Of a DNA stretch of 64,000 nt, positions 24,083 to 36,232 are shown piece by piece; within the stretch, counting starts at the first letter, position 1, and each line of letters begins with the position of its first letter. The notes beneath the pieces are model-generated. The model was not told the DNA's origin and ran no database searches. It was given only the letters and a program-made list of their open reading frames with translations. Source of the stretch: Desmodesmus armatus (Eukaryota; Chlorophyta; Chlorophyceae; Sphaeropleales; Scenedesmaceae). A program made the translations under genes and the position numbers. The stretch covers positions 662,501-726,500 of the forward strand of contig VIIQ02000015.1 of assembly GCA_007449985.2 (NCBI GenBank). Direction: 5' to 3'.

Positions 24083-25067
24083 GCGCAGTGCAATGCTGTG
24101 GCAGAGCGCAGTGCATGCTGTGGCAGAGTGCTGCGCTGTCATGTGGCAGAGTGCTGCGCTGTCATGGCACAAAAGGGGCAGAGAGCAGCACAATGCTTGG
24201 CTGAGCACCGCGTGCTTTAGGCCAGGCAGGGCCTGAGCGAAGTGCCGGGCTTGTGCTGAAGGAGCGTGCTGTCTTTTCAGCTGAGCGCAGTCCTGTCCTG
24301 TGGAAGAGGCGACGGCAGGGCTTGCAGAGGGCTGTGCCGTGCTGTGGCTGAGCGCAGGACTTAACGGCTCATGGGCAAATTGCAGTGCAGCGCAATGCAC
24401 AGCATGGCATGTGTTGGTGTGGGGTTGGTTGCAGCAGCAGCACTCAGCTGCCAGCGTTGGTCACTATGGTAGCTGCCGTTGCTGGCAGCATTCAGGGTGT
24501 TGTGCAGGGGACCTCAGGTGTTGCCTGTTCTTTGGGTGCGTGGAGTCATCAGCGCTGCAGGTTGCAGCTTTGGGTGTTTGGGGCAGTTTGGGGCAGTGGG
24601 ACTCGTGTTTTGGCACGTGTTGCGTGTTTGTTGCAGTGTGCTGGCACGTTGTGGCGATGGTGTTGTTGGGTTGTCAGGGCCTGAGTGTCGGCTACACCTG
24701 GGCTGCATTTCAGTGCTGCTCTGCAGTTTAGTGCTGCTAGCAATTGAAGTGCCACGGGAGCACGCCGTGACGGGCAGGGGCCAGATTCTACCGCATCTCT
24801 TGGCAGAGGTTGGACAAGGGGGCGCTGACTCCCCTAACTCCCTGTCCCAACCCTTGGGGCGGAGGGGTAAATGGTGGAAGTTAGTGATTCTGATTGCACA
24901 GCTGTGTTGTACGTGGTCTGAAGGGGCCAATGCAACATAGTGGAAATTTTAACTTCTGTTAACTCCCAACTTCCCTGGTGTAGGCGGGTTTCCCTTGCAT
25001 TTTAACTCCCAACTTCCCCCAAAAGACCCTCATCAGGGAGTTAGGGGGAGTTAGGGACCCAATCAAG
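24083..25067. other. SmD1 3' region and left flank of the palindrome
   Basis: 24,083-24,740 is T/G-rich on the plus strand like a 3' UTR. It contains degenerate tandem repeats built from gctgtggcagagtgc (24,090-24,190). No TGTAA was found there. 24,950-25,067 carries four or five copies of a ggagttaggg / taactccc motif on both strands, ending exactly at the left boundary of the inverted repeat. Confidence 0.5.
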
Positions 25068-26079
25068 GGAGTTAGGGAAAGTGTGCGGACCACTGGCGGA
25101 CCTAAGCGGACCCTCAGGCAATGACCGGTGCGGACCTGTGCGGACTCCCTGCCCCCACCATGAGTGGCTCATGCCTTAGCACCCCCTCCTCAATGCCCTC
25201 ACACCCCCCCAGTGCTGGACTGCATTCGGCCGCTCACAGCAGACAGTCACCCAGTACACCTGACGTGGCACCAAAGCACAAGCAATGATATATGCAGCGC
25301 GTTCGATCATTAATTTACAACAGAAACAATACTGCAACTGGTAAGGGGCTATGCGGACGCATAACATCAACGACTGAAGGATCGATCAAACTCGGTGATC
25401 ACAACAACAACTTCAAGATCAGCCAACGACCAACTTGCACCACAACCTGGCATCTTGCGCCCCCAAAACAATTATTAACAACGTGTTGCCGGCCCACAAC
25501 CCCTGCTCCTTTGGTTGGCCCTGCCAGCCCTGCTGCCAGCCCTGGCCCTCGCCCGCGGCGGCTGCTGCTCCTGTGCCTCCCCTGCTGCCCCCTCCTCCCC
25601 CTCCCCCTGCACCTGCTGCCGGCGCCGCTTGGGCCTGCCGGGCCGTGCAGCACCAGCAGCTGCAGCTGCCTGGCCAGCAGCTGCCAGGCCGCTGCTGCTG
25701 TCACTCTCTGCTGCCACCTTGGTGCCCTTCTTCTTGAGGTACTTGGTGAAGTAAGCCGAGGGCTTCATCTTGTACTCCAAGTCCAGCGCTGCTGCTGCAT
25801 CTGCGTAGCTGGCGATGTCATCGGCACTGTGTGCTGCTGTCAGCTGCTTGGCCCTGCCCTTCACAACTCCCCAGAGCATCCTGTGGTCGCTCCAGCGGCG
25901 CTTGTCACACCCCTTGCGCCAGCTGGAGCCTACCTTCTCAAGCTCTATCCGTGTCTGGCTGTAGCCGGGGGCCTGCTCATCAGTGTACCAGCTGGTGTAC
26001 TGCCGGAAGGTGGAGAAGGCGCTCATTGCAGGCACAGGGCCAGGCTCAGCCACGCTGCTCTCGCCCCCAGCTGCGTCCC

Positions 26080-26111
<32 letters not shown>

Positions 26112-27573
26112 CCTGCAGCAGGAGGTATCTGCTGCATGCCTGCCCCAGGTGGCGCTGGCCCCAACATGCCTCCCAAACCCTGACCTCCCTGCTGCTCTGA
26201 GAGCTTTCCTACGATGTAATCCCCCAATGCCACCATGACCTGCGCTGAGCGTCCCATGTCTGACCTGTAGCCAAGCGCTGCTGCTGTCGCAGGCAACCTG
26301 CTGATGGTGGGCTCCAGGAACCCAAAGGGGTTGCCACTCAGCTGCAGGGCGGGCTGCTGAAGAGCAGCAGCAGCTTGCAAGACAGACTGCTGCTGCTGCT
26401 GCTCCTGCTGCAAACCAGCCCGTGCATTGCTGGCCACCTGCTGCTCAAGGCTATTCAGCAGTGCGAGCCCTTCTGGGCCAACATGCGACCGCAGCTGCTG
26501 CAGCAAAGCAGCAGTCGCCTGCTGCTGCTGTCCCTGCTGTTCCTGCTGCGGCAGCTGCTGTGGCGGCTGCTGGAAGACGTGCTGCTGCTGCTGCTGCTGC
26601 GGCAGCTGCTGAAAGAGCTGCTGCTGTGCATGGAGTGGCCAGCCTGCAGCCGCTGCTGCTGCTGTAGCTGCTGTGGGACCAGGCTGCTGCCAGAGCTGCT
26701 GGTTGCCCATGGAATGGCCAGGCTGCAGCCGCGGCTGCTGCTGCTTCAGCTGCTGTGGGACCAGACCTGCACGCCAAGGCTGTGCGGCACACATGCCAGC
26801 AATGTGCTGCTGCTGTTGCTGCTCCTCCTCCTCACCCAGCCACCAGCTGTGGGTGTGATCACCAGGGGAGACGGCTGCGCGAGCAGCAAACTGTGAGCGA
26901 GGCCTCATCCCCCCTGCCGGTGAGTAAAACATGGGGCTGCTGACCATCTGCTGCTGGTGGCCTGGCTCTTCAACCTCATACATCTGCATGATGTCAGCTG
27001 CCTCCTGCCTGCTGTGCTGTGCTGGACCCTGCTGCTGCTGTTGGCGTGGGCGGCGCTGCTGCTGCTGCTGCTGCTGCTGCTGCCGCGGTGGCTGCCGCTG
27101 CCGCAACACACGGGCTTGCCCCTCGGGCATGTCTTCTGGCTCCTGCACATGCACAAATGGCATACATGCAGAGGTGATGAGCATTGTCAGCACTTTGCCG
27201 GCCCAGGTGTGATTGAAAAGCGGTGATCTTCTCAGGCAGCACAACTGAGTTTGAATAGCTGGTAGGCACGCGCCTGCTGTCTCTGCAGAAGAAACCCGTG
27301 TGAAGTGCACTCCCGCTCACCTCGCTTTCTGCTGCCGGCGCCTCCTCACTTGCCCCATCTGCCTCTGCTGCTGCCTCTTCCTCAGCAGCAACAAGCTCCT
27401 CCCGCTGCTGCTGCAGTTCTGCCAACTGTGCAGCACTGAGGCCATCTGGGCCACACTTCAGCTGCTGCAGGATAGCAGCCAGTTCCTCTTCTTCAGAGAC
27501 TGGCTGCTGCTGCCTCTGCTGCTGCAATCCGACCTGGCCATGGCTGCTGCCTGCAGCTGCTGGTGGCGGCTCG

Positions 27574-27607
<34 letters not shown>

Positions 27608-28424
27608 GTGGTGACGACTCGGCGGCTGCAGCCGCAGTCGCCGTAGTGCTGCTGGCCTGCAGCTGCTTCTGTGCCTCTTGACGCAGCTCCAGCAGGCCCT
27701 GCTGCAACTGCTGCTGCATGTCTGTGACACCCTGAAGGGCCATGCCCAGCATCTCCTTCTCAGTCACAGGCTTGTCCACCCAAATGGCACCACTGTCCTT
27801 GGCCAGCTTGAAGCGCCGCATCTGGTCCCTGGATAATTCACAACACAACAGCAGTGGCAGGAACAGTGGCAAAGCAGCGCACTCCAAAAATTGCAAGCAC
27901 AGCATGTGTAAACACCATGGGTTGCACGTAGGGGCATGTACAAAGCCTATGGCCCTTACCCCCCCCCCCCTCCTGCATCTGCTTGTGTGCTGTCAATCTT
28001 ACCTGACTAGTGCTGCCTGTGGTCCCTTCAGCAGCAGGTTGTAGACAGGGTTGTTGGTGTACTTGGTGGGCCTGTCAGGGTCTGTCACCACCTCCAGGAA
28101 GTCCTGCCACACCACGCCTGCCAGGTATGGCAACAGGTCTGCCATGCCCCTTGCTGACACCGGCACTGGCCGCCCAGCGGCATCTGCAGCTGCAATGCTG
28201 GCCCTGAAGGCAGCTGCACAGGGCAGCAGCAGGTCGATGATGGGCTGTGGTGTCAGGACCATGAGCGCAGGCCTCCAGTACTGGTCGTAGGGGTGGGCGT
28301 GCGGCCAGTTGCCCATGACCAGCAGGGTCGAAGGCTTGAGGGCTGTCAGGAGGTACACCCTTGTCAACGAGTGCAAGCGCCAACCGCCAAAGCGGCAGGT
28401 GTCCTAGACACACATACACACGCA

Positions 28425-28455
<31 letters not shown>

Positions 28456-31400
28456 ATAGCAGCAGCAGAGTGGCACTTTTGTGTGTGCAGCTGCATCACC
28501 AGGGCGTACAACATTATCCTAGCTGAACGAGCATGCAGTATGCATCATAGCTACATGTGTAACAAGAATGCATGTCATGCCCATGTCTTGCCCCTCGCCC
28601 ACTTGATCCCTCCAGTACCCACCTCCTCAGGCACGCCTGCCTCGTCTGCTTTACGCACAGTGTGGTACCGGGGGGCATGTGTCACCTTCTTGATGCGTAT
28701 GTCCAGGGCCATGTAGATCTTTGCGAACCGTGCCCTGTGCCCGCCGTACGACAGGCTGCTGCTGAAATCCTTCCTGCCGGGCCAGATCTTCACAGTCAGG
28801 AAATCCCGGCTGCAGGGGTCAGGGAACACCTCACCACCCAGGGGTTATCGGGTAAATTGACGTACTTGTGCGGGTGATCTCAATCGCCCACTCGAATGCG
28901 AAGAGGTGCTAGTGAAAGCCCCCATGAGCAGATCTGCTCGCTGGCCAGTGCCGGGAAGAGTGCAATATTGGTATATTGGTATTGCGGGTCACAAAGTAGC
29001 GGCCGAGGGCAGACTGCACATCTAGCAGCGGCTCCTTGTGCCTCAGGCAGCCCTTGGTGGCCAGCTTGCCACCTTGGTTCTTGCCAAAGGTCTGCAGGAT
29101 GCCGATCACCCAGCAGTGTGCAGGCCCTGAAGACATGCAAGCAATAACAGCAGCAACATGTGTCAGAACCTGTGCCACAGGCTTGCAATCAACAGCGTGG
29201 CTGCAGCTAAGCAAAGCAAATCCCTTCTGATGAAAATACGTAATGAAGTTGGTATGCAGTATCTCACCTATGCAGGTGCGCAGCAAGGGTGGTGTGAGCT
29301 CACACAGCCGCCGCTCTCGCACGTCATCTCCCCTGCCTGCTGTGAAAGACATGGCTAGCAGCATGCTCAGGTCCCTGGCGTCTATGGCCTTGGGAGAGGC
29401 CAGCGAGTGGTCAGCAATCTTCACAAGGTCGTCCCTGCGAATCACAGCACGACAACAAGGGCGTGCACAGGGAAACAGCATAGGTCAGTGGGAGGCATGG
29501 GTAGATCTGCCACAGCATCTGCACAGCTGCTTTGGTGCATGCTTTGCGGTGACAACACCACATTGCTGTTGACTGCACAGCTCCAGCATGCACCTCTCCT
29601 GCCCTTGAGCACATCTTAATTGGGATGTGGGAAGTGGCTGGCATGAGCGCTTGGAGCTTCATAGCTACAGGTTTGTATGTATGCATGCATGTAGGCATGT
29701 ATGCAGGTGATGTAACCGTAAGCGCATCACTCACGTGCTGAAGGTGGATGCCAGGGTATTGTCCTGCGGGTCGAGGTGTTGCGGATCAATCTGCCCTGCC
29801 TGAAGCTTGCTGCGCGCCTGGCACTGCTTGTACACCTCAGCATACACTTCATATGCCAGCAGGCCGCGCTTGGGCATGATGCTGCCACTGCTGCCGCCCT
29901 TTGCACGCAGTTGCAGGCCACGGCCCCTGAACACCGCCTGCAGCATGCTGTGGACCCTCTTGAACATGGCAGTACCTTTGAAGTCTGCTGCCTCCTTGCC
30001 CTGCCACATCACAACACAACAACAAACATAAGTGTGTCAGTTGCAGCTGACAAGTGTCCAGGCGCTGCCTTGGCCTGTTGAGTGTACCCCATGCCGCTGT
30101 CACACCGGCAGTGCAGGTAAAAAGTTTAAGCCCAACACACACCACTTGACTTCCTCACCTTCAGGCCTGGGTGCCCCTCCAGTATGTACCAGGTCAGGAA
30201 CCTGGCGGCCAGGTCAGGCCCATCTGAGCCGGACAGGGTTTCGTCAAAGGGGTTCTTGCGTCGCACGGGGGGCTGTCCAGCAGTCATCTGGAACTCGCAG
30301 AACGCCTGGAACACATACAGAGGCACCAAGCGCAAAGTCACTAAGGCGTGCAGCTAATGGCAAGATACATTGATGCAAGACATGCACATGCTTGTGACAT
30401 GCACTATAGCCAACGGTCGCAAGTGTGGGGAGTGGGTGTGCTGTTCTACTCAGCCGCTGCCATTCTACTCAGCCGCTGCCATGCTGTGGGTGCCTGAGTT
30501 TGCGTGCACTCACCACAAGGTGCACGCGGAGGCCCTCATACTGGCCTGCAGTGTTGTTGTTCCCGGCCAGCCGTCGCTTCTCCACCAGCTGCTTCACCTC
30601 TGCTGGTGTGTATCTGCAGCAGTGCCAAGCATCAGGTGTGTTTTGGGTGTGCGTGCTGGCTGGAGGAACAAACACAAACGGAAGTTGTGAAATAGAATCA
30701 GCAACACTGCCTCAACACTTGTAAAGCAGCAACACCATCACTGCCTGTCCCACTTTGCCAACACCACTAACAGACATGGAACCAACAGACATGGCACAGG
30801 CTGGCTGTCTGGCTGGCTCATTACCTTGCTGAGGCTTTTGGCTCCCTGCGTTGCTGGTGTGCATCTGCCTCCTGGTCTGACTCCTCCTGGCTGTCCTCCG
30901 ACTCGTCGTAAAGGCCACCCAGGATGTCGTCAGCAAGCTCACTGTCTGCTGCTGTTGGGTCCCACTCGCCGTCCTCCAGGTCTTCCAGCAGCTCTGGGTC
31001 GCTGTCATCATCAAACTGCTGTGCTGCAGCTGCTTTTGGGGCCCTCTTGCGCTTTTGAGGAACGTGTGCATCGTGCTTGGCATCCTGCTCCTGCACCTGT
31101 GCTGCTGATGGCTTTGCAGTGCCTGCTTTGCTTGCAGGAGCTTGTTTGCCTTTGCTGCCCCGACCCATGACAATCTTAAGGGTCTACATTAGCACGTAGA
31201 AGCGGGTAACCGAGCTGATATATCGTCTCCACAGATTGAACGTGCTGTTGTGATGGAGGTTATGATGGGACTCTAGGTGCCAGTTCACAACGATACGCGA
31301 CGATACAGTGCACAAAGGAAAGCCTCAACATAGAAGGATAACATACGCAGCGCTGCAGCGTTCTCGTTACCCTCACAGGCATGTAACCTGCAAGTAACCG

Positions 31401-31491
31401 TTTTTGAAACTGTGCGGACTTTGACTAGGTCCGCATGGGTCCGCCAGCCCATTGACCAAGGTCCGCACTTCGCACTATAAGTACTAGTTAC
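25068..31491 (-). mobile_element. Crypton-like tyrosine-recombinase element, left copy (inverted)
   Basis: This is the left arm of a 6.4-kb inverted repeat whose mate is 32273-38738. Coordinates map as left + right = 63764 near the spacer and 63806-63807 further out, so the right copy is 42-43 bases longer, mostly from indels at about 28,840-28,985. The inner end is gtactagttac at 31481-31491. The outer end (25068) lacks the final gagttac present on the right copy. Five GCGGAC motifs lie at the outer end (25084-25146) and four in mixed orientation at the inner end (31415-31468). They are candidate recombinase binding sites. Cryptons move by a tyrosine recombinase and lack the long terminal inverted repeats of DDE transposons. 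Confidence 0.75.
25475..31168 (-). CDS. Crypton-like tyrosine recombinase, left copy
   Basis: Mirror of the right-arm gene, with exons at 30825-31168, 30514-30613, 30159-30305, 29735-30000, 29268-29434, about 28985-29126, 28623 to about 28835, 28003-28403, 27321-27828 and 25475-27142. Catalytic motifs are the same: GRGDDVR (Arg codon 29332-29334), THAPR, GGW and RVYL (Tyr codon 28353-28355). Outside the 28,840-28,985 region the predicted protein matches the right copy. That region reads into a stop (TAG) shortly after RYFVTR, and a TAA precedes the continuing frame, so this copy looks interrupted unless an unrecognised intron removes the segment. TGTAA at 25315-25319 (minus) is the likely poly(A) signal. 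See the right copy for the domain description. Confidence 0.65.
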
Positions 31492-31527
31492 AAACGGGGC
31501 CTAGGTCATGGTGTCACACCACAACCA

Positions 31528-31689
31528 TGCAGGGTTGCAAGGTTCTCACGCTGCAGCCATACAACAGGACAGTGCCTGCATGGCATGCATTCATTGATGA
31601 TAAGGGCTTCCAACCCATGCTTGAGGCCTTGCCTTACAGCCACAGGGCATACGTGTGCCTGACAGAGCAGCTATTGCTGCCCTCATAAG
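31528..31689 (+). CDS. Short conserved open frame of unknown function
   Basis: The frame reads HAFIDDKGFQPMLEALPYSH then RAYVCL before a stop. The inverted paralogue at 41470-41712 reads HAFIDEQGFQPMLEALPYSH then RAYICL. Differences between the two copies fall largely at synonymous or conservative positions, which suggests a real coding exon, perhaps the terminal exon of a gene whose 5' part lies on the other side of the element insertion. No family is recognised and the start is unknown. Treat as a candidate exon. Confidence 0.3.
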
Positions 31690-31778
31690 CCCAGATGAAG
31701 CCTCAGACTGAGCGGCTCAGTCTGTCTTGCAGTGTTGCCTAGAGAACCACATGCCATGTGCTAACCTTTACTAACAGA

Positions 31779-32123
31779 ATGGTGTCCCCTGTTGCCAACT
31801 TGGCTGCTGCTCAGGTGGTGGTTGCATGCCTGCTGCTGGGGCTGCTGGTGGCTGCTAGCCATGCTGAGGCAGCAGCAGCACCCCAGGCTGCAGCCCTCAC
31901 TAACCGCAAGCTGCAGCAGTCCAGGCCGCAGTGGAAGAACTCAGAGTGTGTCTCCTTTGGTGACGCAAAGCTGAAGGAGGGAGGCAAGGAGCTCCACCCT
32001 CACGACTACTGCGAGAAGACAGGGGGCGCTGCTGTGTGCTGCCATCCCGAGCAGGACAAATGTGGCGGCGGCGTCACTTGTGCAAGGGGCAACCGTCCTG
32101 CATGCTGCCCCAAGAAGCGCTGA
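31779..32123 (+). CDS. Secreted eight-cysteine peptide, spacer copy
   Basis: Open frame of 114 residues from the ATG at 31779. A hydrophobic signal segment (VVVACLLLGLLVAASHA) is followed by an Ala-rich stretch, LTNRKLQQSRP, and a mature part of about 65 residues with eight Cys in the order C..C..CC..C..C..CC, ending CCPKKR. The paralogue at 41040 keeps all eight Cys. The pattern resembles small disulfide-rich secreted peptides (WAP-like or antimicrobial-type spacing), but I do not recognise the family and assign no activity. In the paralogue an in-frame stop precedes the signal region, so there the true start may be in an upstream exon joined at CTCAG|GTGGTGG. The same could hold here, making the ATG choice provisional. 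The gene lies in the loop between two inverted recombinase elements. Confidence 0.6.
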   Translation: MVSPVANLAAAQVVVACLLLGLLVAASHAEAAAAPQAAALTNRKLQQSRPQWKNSECVSFGDAKLKEGGKELHPHDYCEKTGGAAVCCHPEQDKCGGGVTCARGNRPACCPKKR

Positions 32124-32595
32124 TGTCATGATGCTTCAGGCATTGTCGATAACTGTTGGGTGCGTGCTTACGAACTGTGATGTGTATATGTTTGCTTCAA
32201 TGTGCTGCACGTGAGGGCTCGAGTGTGCTGTGTTGTGTCGAATTTCGTGCTGAGCGAGAGGGAGCCTCATGAGTAACTAGTACTTATAGTGCGAAGTGCG
32301 GACCTTGGTCAATGGGCTGGCGGACCCATGCGGACCTAGTCAAAGTCCGCACAGTTTCAAAAACGGTTACTTGCAGGTTACATGCCTGTGAGGGTAACGA
32401 GAACGCTGCAGCGCTGCGTATGTTATCCTTCTATGTTGAGGCTTTCCTTTGTGCACTGTATCGTCGCGTATCGTTGTGAACTGGCACCTAGAGTCCCATC
32501 ATAACCTCCATCACAACAGCACGTTCAATCTGTGGAGACGATATATCAGCTCGGTTACCCGCTTCTACGTGCTAATGTAGACCCTTAAGATTGTC

Positions 32596-35351
32596 ATGGG
32601 TCGGGGCAGCAAAGGCAAACAAGCTCCTGCAAGCAAAGCAGGCACTGCAAAGCCATCAGCAGCACAGGTGCAGGAGCAGGATGCCAAGCACGATGCACAC
32701 GTTCCTCAAAAGCGCAAGAGGGCCCCAAAAGCAGCTGCAGCACAGCAGTTTGATGATGACAGCGACCCAGAGCTGCTGGAAGACCTGGAGGACGGCGAGT
32801 GGGACCCAACAGCAGCAGACAGTGAGCTTGCTGACGACATCCTGGGTGGCCTTTACGACGAGTCGGAGGACAGCCAGGAGGAGTCAGACCAGGAGGCAGA
32901 TGCACACCAGCAACGCAGGGAGCCAAAAGCCTCAGCAAGGTAATGAGCCAGCCAGACAGCCAGCCTGTGCCATGTCTGTTGGTTCCATGTCTGTTAGTGG
33001 TGTTGGCAAAGTGGGACAGGCAGTGATGGTGTTGCTGCTTTACAAGTGTTGAGGCAGTGTTGCTGATTCTATTTCACAACTTCCGTTTGTGTTTGTTCCT
33101 CCAGCCAGCACGCACACCCAAAACACACCTGATGCTTGGCACTGCTGCAGATACACACCAGCAGAGGTGAAGCAGCTGGTGGAGAAGCGACGGCTGGCCG
33201 GGAACAACAACACTGCAGGCCAGTATGAGGGCCTCCGCGTGCACCTTGTGGTGAGTGCACGCAAACTCAGGCACCCACAGCATGGCAGCGGCTGAGTAGA
33301 ATGGCAGCGGCTGAGTAGAACAGCACACCCACTCCCCACACTTGCGACCGTTGGCTATAGTGCATGTCACAAGCATGTGCATGTCTTGCATCAATGTATC
33401 TTGCCATTAGCTGCACGCCTTAGTGACTTTGCGCTTGGTGCCTCTGTATGTGTTCCAGGCGTTCTGCGAGTTCCAGATGACTGCTGGACAGCCCCCCGTG
33501 CGACGCAAGAACCCCTTTGACGAAACCCTGTCCGGCTCAGATGGGCCTGACCTGGCCGCCAGGTTCCTGACCTGGTACATACTGGAGGGGCACCCAGGCC
33601 TGAAGGTGAGGAAGTCAAGTGGTGTGTGTTGGGCTTAAACTTTTTACCTGCACTGCCGGTGTGACAGCGGCATGGGGTACACTCAACAGGCCAAGGCAGC
33701 GCCTGGACACTTGTCAGCTGCAACTGACACACTTATGTTTGTTGTTGTGTTGTGATGTGGCAGGGCAAGGAGGCAGCAGACTTCAAAGGTACTGCCATGT
33801 TCAAGAGGGTCCACAGCATGCTGCAGGCGGTGTTCAGGGGCCGTGGCCTGCAACTGCGTGCAAAGGGCGGCAGCAGTGGCAGCATCATGCCCAAGCGCGG
33901 CCTGCTGGCATATGAAGTGTATGCTGAGGTGTACAAGCAGTGCCAGGCGCGCAGCAAGCTTCAGGCAGGGCAGATTGATCCGCAACACCTCGACCCGCAG
34001 GACAATACCCTGGCATCCACCTTCAGCACGTGAGTGATGCGCTTACGGTTACATCACCTGCATACATGCCTACATGCATGCATACATACAAACCTGTAGC
34101 TATGAAGCTCCAAGCGCTCATGCCAGCCACTTCCCACATCCCAATTAAGATGTGCTCAAGGGCAGGAGAGGTGCATGCTGGAGCTGTGCAGTCAACAGCA
34201 ATGTGGTGTTGTCACCGCAAAGCATGCACCAAAGCAGCTGTGCAGATGCTGTGGCAGATCTACCCATGCCTCCCACTGACCTATGCTGTTTCCCTGTGCA
34301 CGCCCTTGTTGTCGTGCTGTGATTCGCAGGGACGACCTTGTGAAGATTGCTGACCACTCGCTGGCCTCTCCCAAGGCCATAGACGCCAGGGACCTGAGCA
34401 TGCTGCTAGCCATGTCTTTCACAGCAGGCAGGGGAGATGACGTGCGAGAGCGGCGGCTGTGTGAGCTCACACCACCCTTGCTGCGCACCTGCATAGGTGA
34501 GATACTGCATACCAACTTCATTACGTATTTTCATCAGAAGGGATTTGCTTTGCTTAGCTGCAGCCACGCTGTTGATTGCAAGCCTGTGGCACAGGTTCTG
34601 ACACATGTTGCTGCTGTTATTGCTTGCATGTCTTCAGGGCCTGCACACTGCTGGGTGATCGGCATCCTGCAGACCTTTGGCAAGAACCAAGGTGGCAAGC
34701 TGGCCACCAAGGGCTGCCTGAGGCACAAGGAGCCGCTGCTAGATGTGCAGTCTGCCCTCGGCCGCTACTTTGTGACCCGCTTCACCAATACCAATATACC
34801 AATATTGCAGGGGGTTAACCCTCTTCCCCGGCACTGGCCAGCGAGCAGATCTGCTCATGGGGGCTTTCACATATATTAGCACCCTTCCTCTTCGCATTCG
34901 AGTGGGCGATTGAGATCACCCGCACAAGTACGTCAATTCCGGTACCCGATAAGCCCCGGGTGGGGCTGGGTGGTGAGGTGTTCCCTGACCCCTGCAGCCG
35001 GGATTTCCTGACTGTGAAGATCTGGCCCGGCAGGAAGGATTTCAGCAGCAGCCTGTCGTACGGCGGGCACAGGGCACGGTTCGCAAAGATCTACATGGCC
35101 CTGGACATACGCATCAAGAAGGTGACACATGCCCCCCGGTACCACACTGTGCGTAAAGCAGACGAGGCAGGCGTGCCTGAGGAGGTGGGTACTGGAGGGA
35201 TCAAGTGGGCGAGGGGCAAGACATGGGCATGACATGCATTCTTGTTACACATGTAGCTATGATGCATACTGCATGCTCGTTCAGCTAGGATAATGTTGTA
35301 CGCCCTGGTGATGCAGCTGCACACACAAAAGTGCCACTCTGCTGCTGCTAT

Positions 35352-35382
<31 letters not shown>

Positions 35383-36198
35383 TGCGTGTGTATGTGTGTC
35401 TAGGACACCTGCCGCTTTGGCGGTTGGCGCTTGCACTCGTTGACAAGGGTGTACCTCCTGACAGCCCTCAAGCCTTCGACCCTGCTGGTCATGGGCAACT
35501 GGCCGCACGCCCACCCCTACGACCAGTACTGGAGGCCTGCGCTCATGGTCCTGACACCACAGCCCATCATCGACCTGCTGCTGCCCTGTGCAGCTGCCTT
35601 CAGGGCCAGCATTGCAGCTGCAGATGCCGCTGGGCGGCCAGTGCCGGTGTCAGCAAGGGGCATGGCAGACCTGTTGCCATACCTGGCAGGCGTGGTGTGG
35701 CAGGACTTCCTGGAGGTGGTGACAGACCCTGACAGGCCCACCAAGTACACCAACAACCCTGTCTACAACCTGCTGCTGAAGGGACCACAGGCAGCACTAG
35801 TCAGGTAAGATTGACAGCACACAAGCAGATGCAGGAGGGGGGGGGGGTAAGGGCCATAGGCTTTGTACATGCCCCTACGTGCAACCCATGGTGTTTACAC
35901 ATGCTGTGCTTGCAATTTTTGGAGTGCGCTGCTTTGCCACTGTTCCTGCCACTGCTGTTGTGTTGTGAATTATCCAGGGACCAGATGCGGCGCTTCAAGC
36001 TGGCCAAGGACAGTGGTGCCATTTGGGTGGACAAGCCTGTGACTGAGAAGGAGATGCTGGGCATGGCCCTTCAGGGTGTCACAGACATGCAGCAGCAGTT
36101 GCAGCAGGGCCTGCTGGAGCTGCGTCAAGAGGCACAGAAGCAGCTGCAGGCCAGCAGCACTACGGCGACTGCGGCTGCAGCCGCCGAGTCGTCACCAC

Positions 36199-36232
<34 letters not shown>

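Larger units (their letters stand above)
31492..32272. other. 781-bp unique spacer at the centre of the palindrome
   Basis: The spacer separates the two element copies. Its first about 630 bases are the reverse complement, with divergence, of 41040-41680. It carries the small Cys-rich peptide gene and a short conserved frame. The last about 140 bases, after the peptide stop, have no match that I can see at the 41-kb copy beyond the first few. Confidence 0.8.

Noticed and set aside
26375..27156. Poly-Leu, poly-Cys and poly-Ala frames on both strands within the arms
   Set aside because: Shadow frames of the CAG-coded Gln tract of the recombinase gene.
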